Part shown: positions 17,046 through 24,009 of the stretch, one piece after another | Position numbering within the stretch: position 1 is the stretch's first letter | Layout of the letters: each line of letters opens with the position of its first letter | Origin: Marinobacterium lutimaris | Lineage (GTDB): Bacteria; Pseudomonadota; Gammaproteobacteria; Pseudomonadales; Balneatricaceae | Direction: 5' to 3' | Length of the DNA stretch: 64,000 nucleotides | NCBI RefSeq assembly: GCF_900108065.1 | Contig: NZ_FNVQ01000001.1 | Location: 558,001 to 622,000 of the forward strand | Notes under the pieces: generated by a model | Seen by the model: the letters and a program-made list of their open reading frames with translations, nothing else | Databases searched by the model: none | Told to the model about the DNA's origin: nothing | Program-made: the position numbers and the translations under genes

Positions 17046-19654
17046 TGAGTAACCGATTGTTTAGCCTTGTTCCCAAACCTATATCTGTTAAAGCCCCGGG
17101 GGCTGCTGTTATTGCTGTTCTGGTTATGCTGCTCGGCGCTATGGCGCTGGGTCTGGCCTGGGGCCTCTACTGGGATTACCGGCAAACGCTGGATAAAGCC
17201 GCCGGCCGCATGCAGTTGCAAGTACGGGCGTTTACCAATGCGTTCGATATGGCTTTTGCCGGCGCCGATCATAGCCTGCATGAGGTGCGTGAAGAGCTCG
17301 AAAGCGGCAATCTTACCGCACAAGATCAGCCCGCCCTGAGGCGGGAGATGTTCAGGCATATTCTCGAGTCTCCCTACCTGAACAGCCTCACACTTTATGG
17401 CGTCGATGGGAATCTTCAGGTCTCGGTGGGGGAGCGCTCCTCCACTCCGGGCATGCCTGTATGGCTGGCGCAGATGCTAGAAGGGCGTATCCAGTCGCAG
17501 ATGAATGTGCGTGCCGGGCAACTGGCAGCGGCTGTGCTGGTGCAGCGCTACGGCGAGGAGCCGAGCGGCGTGTTGGTCGCGGAACTGGATCGCGATGCGG
17601 TTCTGGCTGAACTTGAGAGCGGCCGTTTCTATACCCATCAGCAGCTATTCATGGTGGATGTGAGCAACCATGTTGAACCGATCACCGCCTCAGATAACGA
17701 TCTGACTGCGACGCTTGGGCTGATCAAGGCGCTGCCGCTGCAGGATTTCAATACCCGCAATCAGGTGCTGGACCAGGGCGGCGAACTGATAGCCATTCGC
17801 CAGGTGAGACAGCAACCTCTGCGTGCCGTAGCGGTGCTGGATAGTACCCATGTACTGCTGCCCTGGATGCGTCGTTCGTTGGTGGTGCTGGGCGGGTTCA
17901 TGTTTATTGGCGTGCTGTCGCTGGTGTTTATGCGTTACTGGCGGTTGAGTGCCAGGCGGGAGCAGCAGACCAATAACGCGCTGTATCGTCTTTATCAGGC
18001 GGTTGAGCAGATGCCGTGCTCGGTGATGGTGACGGACCTGAACCGACGGATCAGCTACGTCAACAAGAGCTTTGTGCAGCGTACCGGCTACCGTATGGAT
18101 GAGATCCTTGGCCAGGAGCCGGATATCCTCCTCTCCGAACGTACCCCGGATACTGTCCGTGACGAATTGAGGCGGGCGGTCAGTCAGCACCTTTCCTGGG
18201 AAGGGGAGCTCGTCACTCGGATGAAAGACGGTCAGGAACGGATCGAGGAGTTGCTGATCTCGCCGGTTCAGGATGTGGATGGCGAGGTGTCCTGCAATAT
18301 CTCGATCAGTACCGATGTGACCGACAAGCGGGATGCGGAAACCCGTCTGCTGCGTTATCGCGAGATCGTTAATGTCTCAGACGAGCTGCTGGCGATGCTG
18401 GGCACCGACTACCGTTACCGCCAGGTGAACCGGCGTCACCTGGATTATCTCGGCCTCTCCCGCGAAGAGATCGAGGGACATCACGTTAAAGACCTGTACG
18501 GTCAGCAGGAGTTCGAACGGGAGATTAAGCCCTTTGTGGACCGGATCGCCGAAGGTGAACGCATCGTCCAGGAGAAGTGGATTGAGTTTAGCGGCCTGGG
18601 CAAGCGTTTTATCCGGGTAACGGGTAAGCCGGTGATCGCCAGCGGCGACAGGATCGATACCGTTGCAATCAGCATGGTTGATCTCACCGCGCGGCGTGAG
18701 TCGGAAGAGGCGTTGAGCTTGAGCGAGGCGAGGTTTCGCGTGCTTTCGGACAATCTTCCCCAGGGGTTGTTTGAGGCGGACAGCAGGGGGCGGATTCTTT
18801 ACGCAAACCGGCGCTGCCGCGAAATTTTCGGCCGCGACCTGCGAGATCTCGATGATGAAAACTGGGTGAACTCGCTGCAGGAGCAAGACCGGCAACGCGT
18901 GACCGACAGCTGGCGAAACTGTATCGCCGCGGCCGAGGGTCATTGGGCATGTCAGGCGCGTCTGCTGACAGAAACGGGTGAACAGCGTTGGGTAGCGTTC
19001 TCCGCCCGGCGCTACCAGGGCACGGGCCAGGGCGATCAGCGTTATATAGGTACGCTGCGCGATATTACTGAAGAAACCCGTAGCCGGGAGCTGCTGGAGC
19101 GCAAGAATAGTGAGCTGGCGCGGCTCTCGACTACCGATATGCTCACAGGCCTGAGTAATCGGGCGAACATAGAACAGCTGCTGGAGAAAGAGGTCCATCG
19201 CTTTGAGCGCTACGGTAGCTGTTGTGCCGTGATCATGATGGATGTGGACCATTTCAAGGCGGTTAACGATACCTGCGGCCACGCGGTGGGTGATGAGGTG
19301 CTGCGTAGGGTCGGCAAATTATTGACCCAGTCCACGCGACGAAGTGACCATGCCGGGCGCTGGGGCGGCGAGGAGTTTCTCGTGGTTTGCTCCCACAGTA
19401 CCGCGGAGGGCGCGCGCCAGCTGGCGGAAAACCTGCGTCAGAAAATTGCGGCAACCGAGTTTCCGGTGATTGGCGAAAAGACCTGCAGTTTCGGTGTTGC
19501 AGCAATCCGTCCTGGCGACAGTGCCAGGGAGATGCTGGCTCGAGCCGATGATGCGCTTTACCGCGCCAAGCATGCCGGCAGGAACCGGGTGGAGCTGGAA
19601 ACTCCTATCCAGGTGGTTGATCGCGACGAGGGCGTCGCTCCTACAGAAAAATAG
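17045..19654 (+). CDS. Membrane-bound sensory diguanylate cyclase with three PAS domains
   Basis: An 869-residue inner-membrane protein. One transmembrane helix lies near residues 17-40 (AAVIAVLVMLLGAMALGLAW), then a periplasmic sensor domain of roughly 230 residues, a second helix (LVVLGGFMFIGVLSLVFM, near 280-300), then three cytoplasmic PAS segments (VEQMPCSVMVTDLNRR; VSDELLAMLGTDYRYR; LSDNLPQGLFEADSRG). The C-terminal GGDEF domain has TDMLTGLSNRANIEQL and GGEEF, with an RRSD inhibitory site five residues before it. The ATG at 17045 shares a base with the stop of the preceding binding-protein gene, which fixes the start; the frame is open upstream. The two genes form one translational unit, so the periplasmic domain probably reads the ligand state of the binding protein. 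Confidence 0.9.
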   Translation: MSNRLFSLVPKPISVKAPGAAVIAVLVMLLGAMALGLAWGLYWDYRQTLDKAAGRMQLQVRAFTNAFDMAFAGADHSLHEVREELESGNLTAQDQPALRREMFRHILESPYLNSLTLYGVDGNLQVSVGERSSTPGMPVWLAQMLEGRIQSQMNVRAGQLAAAVLVQRYGEEPSGVLVAELDRDAVLAELESGRFYTHQQLFMVDVSNHVEPITASDNDLTATLGLIKALPLQDFNTRNQVLDQGGELIAIRQVRQQPLRAVAVLDSTHVLLPWMRRSLVVLGGFMFIGVLSLVFMRYWRLSARREQQTNNALYRLYQAVEQMPCSVMVTDLNRRISYVNKSFVQRTGYRMDEILGQEPDILLSERTPDTVRDELRRAVSQHLSWEGELVTRMKDGQERIEELLISPVQDVDGEVSCNISISTDVTDKRDAETRLLRYREIVNVSDELLAMLGTDYRYRQVNRRHLDYLGLSREEIEGHHVKDLYGQQEFEREIKPFVDRIAEGERIVQEKWIEFSGLGKRFIRVTGKPVIASGDRIDTVAISMVDLTARRESEEALSLSEARFRVLSDNLPQGLFEADSRGRILYANRRCREIFGRDLRDLDDENWVNSLQEQDRQRVTDSWRNCIAAAEGHWACQARLLTETGEQRWVAFSARRYQGTGQGDQRYIGTLRDITEETRSRELLERKNSELARLSTTDMLTGLSNRANIEQLLEKEVHRFERYGSCCAVIMMDVDHFKAVNDTCGHAVGDEVLRRVGKLLTQSTRRSDHAGRWGGEEFLVVCSHSTAEGARQLAENLRQKIAATEFPVIGEKTCSFGVAAIRPGDSAREMLARADDALYRAKHAGRNRVELETPIQVVDRDEGVAPTEK

Positions 19655-19723
19655 CTGCTACGCTACCCGTGGGAGGTGCGCCTCCGCGCCGATAGGCTGC
19701 CCGTTCTCCCGTGCCGATAACGA

Positions 19724-19756
19724 AAAAAGCCGCTACCCGAAAGGGAGCGGCTTTTT
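19724..19756. terminator. Bidirectional terminator between the diguanylate cyclase and the eut-amt unit
   Basis: Long stem AAAAAGCCGCT / AGCGGCTTTTT with an inner CCC-gaaa-GGG and one unpaired A. T-tracts lie on both sides, so it ends transcripts from both convergent units. Confidence 0.93.
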
Positions 19757-19781
19757 GACTACTTACGCTGGCGTTATTCGA

Positions 19782-19946
19782 TCACTTGTGTGCTTCGAAT
19801 GCCTCGTTTTCGTGTTTCACGATGGAGCCGATCAGCCCGCCGACGATGGCCACGACGCCCACTGTGAACAGGGCCAGTGCCATCGGGTTGTCAGCGAAGG
19901 TGAAATAGGCGCTTACATTTTCCCAGCTGGTAATTGATGTACCCAT
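19782..19946 (-). CDS. 54-residue single-pass membrane protein coupled to the amt gene
   Basis: Short gene found by reading past the amt stop codon. The ATG at 19946 lies two bases after the amt TAA and has AAGGAG seven bases upstream. The product begins MGTSITSWENVSAYFTFADN, has one hydrophobic helix at about residues 21-43 (PMALALFTVGVVAIVGGLIG) and ends in a charged tail (SIVKHENEAFEAHK). The stop at 19782 is followed by the shared terminator, so this is the last gene of the eutB-eutC-amt unit. It could be a small accessory subunit that stabilises or regulates Amt, as small hydrophobic peptides do for other transporters; that is inference. I recognise no named family. Confidence 0.75.
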   Translation of the reverse strand: MGTSITSWENVSAYFTFADNPMALALFTVGVVAIVGGLIGSIVKHENEAFEAHK

Positions 19947-19948
19947 GA

Positions 19949-21316
19949 TTAGACTCCTTGTGCTTCGGTGTTAGCCAGTTTGTTAGGAACTTCGCTCGGC
20001 ACTGATGCCGGAGTGGAGGATTCCGGGTAAGGCTTGGCGATGAGCTCGACCTCGTCGATACCGATCACTTCGCAGTTTTCCGGTACGCGCAGCATGTTTG
20101 CAGCTTTCAGCGCAGCAGACACCGCGTAGCCCGGGATGAAGCCCAGCAGGATCATCACGACTGCACCGGTCAGCTGACCGACGAAGGTGATGGCCGGTGC
20201 GTCACCCATGTTCGGGGTGCCGGCGGCGAAGATGCCCACCAGGATGACAGCGATCGCTCCGGTGAAACCGTGCACTGCAACCGCACCAACCGCATCATCG
20301 ATACCGCGGTTTTCCAGGAACTTGGCGAACCAAACCGCCAGCAGACCCATGCAGGTTGCGATGATGAAGGCCAGAGCCGGATCGTAAAGGTCCAGGCCAG
20401 CAGCTACGGAGATGATGCCGACCAGGCCGCCGGACATGGTCCAGAACGGATCGCGGGTAGCCACGTAGCAGCCGATAACGCCGCCGGCAAAGCCCATCAG
20501 GGTATTGAAGGCGAAGGCAGACAGGTTGGTCGGGTTGCCGTAGATGGTGGTCCATCCGGTGTCGCCGCCGTTGAAGATGATGCAGCCGCCGAGGAAGCCG
20601 AAGAAGCCGAAGATGATCATCATCAGACCGATCAGGGTCATCGGCAGGCTGTGCGGAGCAATAGTCTGTGCCACGCCGTTGATGAACTTGCCTTTACGGG
20701 CGCCCAGGTTCATCAGCACACCCAGGGTGAAGAAGCCGGCAACCGCATGTACAACGCCGGAAGCGCCCACATCATGGTAGCCCAGCTTGGTCAGCAGCCA
20801 GCCGTCTGGATGCCAGCCCCAGGCACCGGCCAGAATCCAGGCGCCGCTACCCAGTACGATGGTCAGAATCAGGAAGGCGCTGACGCGGATACGCTCGATA
20901 ACCGCACCGGACAGGATGGAACCGGTGGTGGCGCCGAACAGGGCAAAGGCCGCCCAGAAGATACCGCTACCCATGTCCTGTACGTCCGGACCCATGCTCT
21001 GCGACCAGGGCAGGGCGAAAGAGGCGTCGGTCGGAACCAGACCACCCGGGAAAGCGTTGTAGATCCACCAGCCAAACAGGTAGAAGGTAGGAATAATCAC
21101 CGCAAGGGCGAGAATGTTTTTGATACCGGCGGCCAGCGCGTTCTTGCTGCGCGAAGCACCCATTTCATAAGCCAGGAAGCCCGCGTGAATCATGATCATG
21201 ATCGCGGTGCACCACCAATAGAACACCTCGACGTTCATTGACTGGTGCATCTCGAATACCGCCTGCTGGGCATCAAGAGCAGCCTGCAACGACTGCAGGG
21301 TTGGAGTTTCATCCAT
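19949..21316 (-). CDS. amt: Ammonium transporter, Amt/Mep/Rh family
   Basis: Inner-membrane ammonium channel of 455 residues with eleven or so helices. Both pore histidines are present: the first in SGVVHAVAGFFTLG and the second in AVAVHGFTGAIAVIL. The substrate-gate region includes the FGWWIYNAF segment. The N-terminus carries about 25 extra polar residues before MNVEVFYWW, so either this is not a cleaved signal peptide type or the start lies further in; GAGGAC supports the ATG at 21316. It follows eutC by 19 bases and precedes a micro-gene by 2 bases. No glnK (PII) gene is adjacent, which is unusual for amt, and the link to ethanolamine ammonia-lyase suggests recapture of released ammonia. 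Confidence 0.93.
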   Translation of the reverse strand: MDETPTLQSLQAALDAQQAVFEMHQSMNVEVFYWWCTAIMIMIHAGFLAYEMGASRSKNALAAGIKNILALAVIIPTFYLFGWWIYNAFPGGLVPTDASFALPWSQSMGPDVQDMGSGIFWAAFALFGATTGSILSGAVIERIRVSAFLILTIVLGSGAWILAGAWGWHPDGWLLTKLGYHDVGASGVVHAVAGFFTLGVLMNLGARKGKFINGVAQTIAPHSLPMTLIGLMMIIFGFFGFLGGCIIFNGGDTGWTTIYGNPTNLSAFAFNTLMGFAGGVIGCYVATRDPFWTMSGGLVGIISVAAGLDLYDPALAFIIATCMGLLAVWFAKFLENRGIDDAVGAVAVHGFTGAIAVILVGIFAAGTPNMGDAPAITFVGQLTGAVVMILLGFIPGYAVSAALKAANMLRVPENCEVIGIDEVELIAKPYPESSTPASVPSEVPNKLANTEAQGV

Positions 21317-21335
21317 AGTACTGTCCTCGGGTTTT

Positions 21336-22178
21336 TTAGGGTTTTTCGTTCGAAATCAAAAAGTTTTGTTGCGGTTGTGCTCCTTCGATCACCGGCTCTT
21401 CAGAGCGCTCTTTCAGCTGCACGCCGGAGAGTTGCATCCGGCGTGACTCCTTCAGCAGGTACATCAGCTTGCGTACTGCATCGGGATAATCCAGGCCCGC
21501 TTTGCGGACGTTGGAAATACAGTTTCTGCGGGCGTCTTTCAGGCCCACGTGCGGATCCCAGGTCAGGTACAGCCCGAGGCTGTCTGGAGAGCTGAGCCCG
21601 GGGCGTTCACCGACCATCACCAGTACAGCGCGGGCGTTGATCAGGTAGCCAATTTCGTCACCGATCGCCACCCGCCCCTGGGTCACGATGCTCAACGGCG
21701 CGAGGCTCCATTCATCCTTGTCGTGCTTGAGCGCGCTGCACAGCTCGGTCAGAAACGGCTGGGTGTTCTCTGCGATAGCGCGGGAAGAGAGTCCGTCGAC
21801 CACGGCGATCGCCAGGTCATAGGCGCGGTGATTGGTAAATGCGTATTGGCGCAGTATTTCGGCAGAGGCGTCATCCAGCCGGCGGCCCAGATCGGGACGT
21901 TGCAGGTAGGTGGGACGATCCGGGGCACGGCTCTGCAGGCTATGGCAGGGATCGAGTCCGCATTCGTAAATCAAAGGGTTTATCTGCTCGACCAGTGCGC
22001 CGACATCGAGTGGCTGATGCACCGCATCCTGTGCCTGTGCATGAGCGAGCTGAAAATCGAGAAGTTCGGAGGTGGGCAGGCTGACCCCTGCGCGTCCCAG
22101 ACCGATACGGGCATCGGTGTAGGTACGCAGCGCCTGCCAGGCGTTAGGGGTGACATACTGCTTATCGGAGTGACCCAT
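21336..22178 (-). CDS. eutC: Ethanolamine ammonia-lyase small subunit
   Basis: A 280-residue subunit of adenosylcobalamin-dependent ethanolamine ammonia-lyase, which cleaves ethanolamine to acetaldehyde and ammonia in the cytoplasm. Family segments are TDARIGLGRAGVSLPTSELLDFQLAHAQAQDAVH, the ADGLSSRA-like VVDGLSSRAI, and VMVGERPGLSSPDSLGLYLTW followed by the C-terminal RRNCISNVR. The ATG at 22178 overlaps the eutB stop by one base (TGATG), which shows translational coupling and equal expression; longer upstream extensions of the frame are rejected for that reason. The C-terminal tail (EPVIEGAQPQQNFLISNEKP) is longer than in the E. coli protein. Confidence 0.96.
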   Translation of the reverse strand: MGHSDKQYVTPNAWQALRTYTDARIGLGRAGVSLPTSELLDFQLAHAQAQDAVHQPLDVGALVEQINPLIYECGLDPCHSLQSRAPDRPTYLQRPDLGRRLDDASAEILRQYAFTNHRAYDLAIAVVDGLSSRAIAENTQPFLTELCSALKHDKDEWSLAPLSIVTQGRVAIGDEIGYLINARAVLVMVGERPGLSSPDSLGLYLTWDPHVGLKDARRNCISNVRKAGLDYPDAVRKLMYLLKESRRMQLSGVQLKERSEEPVIEGAQPQQNFLISNEKP

Positions 22179-23614
22179 CAGTGACGACCTCCCAGTGCAC
22201 GCTGCAGTGGCTTGGCGAAAGAGCTGGGCAGTTCCACGCTGGGTGTGAACCGTCCGGCATCCTGGAAAATCTGCATCCTGGTCAGCCACTGCTCGAATTC
22301 CGGTGACGGACGCAGGCCCAGTGCGCGGCGGGCGTAAAGCGCATCATGAAAAGAGGTGGTCTGGTAGTTGAGCATGATGTCGTCGGAACCGGGGATGCCC
22401 ATGATGAAGGTGCATCCGGCGACGCCCAGCAGCGTCAGCAGGTTGTCCATATCGTTCTGGTCGGCCTGGGCGTGGTTGGTGTAGCAGATGTCGCAGCCCA
22501 TCGGCAGGCCAAGCAGCTTGGCGCAGAAGTGGTCTTCCAGCCCGGCGCGGATGATCTCCTTGCCGTCAAACAGATATTCCGGGCCGATGAAGCCGACCAC
22601 GGTGTTCACCAGCAGCGGCTTGAACTTGCGCGCCACCGCGTAGGCGCGTGCTTCGCAGGTCTGCTGGTCCAGGCCGTGGTGGGCGTCGGCCGACAGGGCG
22701 CTGCCCTGGCCGGTTTCGAAATACATGACGTTATCGCCCACGGTGCCGCGCTTAAGCGACAGTGCGGCGTCACGTGCTTCAGCCAGGTTGGCAAGGTTGA
22801 AGCCGAAGCTGGAATTGGTGGCTTCCGTACCGCCGATAGACTGAAACACCAGGTCAACCGGCGCACCCTGTTCAATCGCTTCAAGCGTATTGGTCACATG
22901 GGTGAGGACGCAGGATTGGGTCGGGATCTCATATTCCTGAATCACCGCATCCATCATCTGCATCAGTTTGGTGGCCTGGGCGACGTTATCGGTAGCGGGG
23001 TTGATGCCGATCACCGCATCGCCGTTACCGTAAAGCAGGCCGTCCAGCATGCTTGCCGCGATGCCTGTGGCATCATCGGTAGGATGATTTGGCTGCAGGC
23101 GGGTGGAAAGATGTCCGGGAAGGCCAATGGTGTTACGGAATGCGCTGATGACATGACACTTTTTGGCCACCAGGATCAGATCCTGATTACGCATCAGCTT
23201 GCTGACCGCTGCGGCCATCTCCGGTGTGATGCCATCGCGCACTTTAGAGAGCATCTCGCTGGTCGCTTCATCGCTGAGCAGCCAGTTGCGGAAGTCGCCT
23301 ACGCACAGATGGGAGATCGGCGCGAACGCCTCGACACTGTGATCGTCCATGATGAGACGGGTGATCTCGTCCTGTTCGTAGGGGACCAGTGCTTCCTGCA
23401 AAAACTGTTTCAGAGGGACTTCGGCCAGCAGTCGCTGCGCGACGGCGCGCTCTTCTGCTGATTCCGCTGCCACACCGGCGAGTCGGTCGCCGGAACGGGC
23501 GGGGGTGGCCTTGGCCATCAGTTGGCTGAGATCAGAGAACTGATAGGTGCGGCTGCCCAACATATATTTGTAGCCCTGGCTCTGGGTATTTTGTGACCCT
23601 GGTGTCGCTGCCAT
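22178..23614 (-). CDS. eutB: Ethanolamine ammonia-lyase large subunit
   Basis: The 478-residue catalytic alpha subunit with the TIM-barrel substrate site. Strong family signatures are LAGVAAESAEERA, GIPxHxSxRLQPNHPTDD (here LPGHLSTRLQPN), GDAVIGINPATDN, the TQSCVLTHVTNTLEAI segment, YFETGQGSALSA, NTVVGFIGPEYLFDG, GLEDHFCAKLLGLPMGCDIC and DDIMLNYQTT. There is a short polar N-terminal extension of about 17 residues relative to E. coli; AGAGG six bases before the ATG supports it. First gene of the eutB-eutC-amt unit. No eutA reactivase, eutR regulator, eutH permease or microcompartment shell genes are present, so this is the free, shell-less type of ethanolamine use. Confidence 0.97.
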   Translation of the reverse strand: MAATPGSQNTQSQGYKYMLGSRTYQFSDLSQLMAKATPARSGDRLAGVAAESAEERAVAQRLLAEVPLKQFLQEALVPYEQDEITRLIMDDHSVEAFAPISHLCVGDFRNWLLSDEATSEMLSKVRDGITPEMAAAVSKLMRNQDLILVAKKCHVISAFRNTIGLPGHLSTRLQPNHPTDDATGIAASMLDGLLYGNGDAVIGINPATDNVAQATKLMQMMDAVIQEYEIPTQSCVLTHVTNTLEAIEQGAPVDLVFQSIGGTEATNSSFGFNLANLAEARDAALSLKRGTVGDNVMYFETGQGSALSADAHHGLDQQTCEARAYAVARKFKPLLVNTVVGFIGPEYLFDGKEIIRAGLEDHFCAKLLGLPMGCDICYTNHAQADQNDMDNLLTLLGVAGCTFIMGIPGSDDIMLNYQTTSFHDALYARRALGLRPSPEFEQWLTRMQIFQDAGRFTPSVELPSSFAKPLQRALGGRH

Positions 23615-23687
23615 GGAAAACCTCTACCGAACCGCCTGGCCCCTAAAAAATATACTCAGGGGAATTTTTTGTGCTCGGTAGTGTATT

Positions 23688-23713
23688 TGCAAAGTAGATA
23701 CCAAAACGGTATC
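23688..23713 (-). promoter_or_regulatory. Sigma-54-like promoter overlapped by an inverted repeat, upstream of eutB
   Basis: On the minus strand TGGTATCTACTTTGCA (23703 to 23688) places GG and GC at the exact -24/-12 spacing and keeps TGG and TTGCA of the sigma-54 consensus. An inverted repeat, GATACC-aaaac-GGTATC (23697-23713), overlaps the -24 element. A nitrogen-controlled promoter would suit an ammonia-releasing pathway with Amt. Because the repeat sits on the promoter, binding of a repressor there is an alternative reading. Confidence 0.5.
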
Positions 23714-23964
23714 GCAAATCGGCAAAATCGTTTTTATTTAATAAAAACAATTGTCTATGGGTATTTTTCTGTATGTATACGAACAGCGTTGGCTGTTTTA
23801 AGGGCGACGCGCGCAGTCGTTAACGCGACCTGGGTGCACTTATTGGGTGCGGCATGCATCATCAAGTGCAGTGAACCGGGTGGGGAGCGTGCGACAGGAG
23901 AGGTGCGCGCCGGAGCAGTGGGGTTAGCAGGAGTAAGGTGAGGGGATCTTTCTGTGGGATGAAA

Positions 23965-23989
23965 GCGGCGGGGGATTAGCCCGCGCCGC
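23965..23989 (-). terminator. Probable terminator of metH
   Basis: GC-rich hairpin with arms GCGGCG(c)GGG and CCC(c)CGCCGC on the minus strand, 20 bases after the metH stop codon, followed only by TTTCAT. The weak T-tail lowers confidence. Confidence 0.55.
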
Positions 23990-24009
23990 CTGATCTTTCT
24001 TATCGGCTA

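Larger units (their letters stand above)
23615..24009. other. Control region upstream of eutB and downstream of metH
   Basis: A 395-base spacer without a convincing gene. Next to eutB it holds the sigma-54-like promoter and an inverted repeat listed separately; next to metH it holds a hairpin. The part near 23705-23775 is notably AT-rich and could bind an activator. I looked for the cobalamin riboswitch B12 box because both flanking genes use B12, and did not see one. Confidence 0.5.

Noticed and set aside
22346-23461. 371-codon open frame opposite eutB
   Set aside because: Antisense shadow of a confidently identified gene.
23615-24009. Cobalamin riboswitch near eutB or metH
   Set aside because: Both genes use B12, but neither leader shows the conserved B12 box or its surrounding helices.
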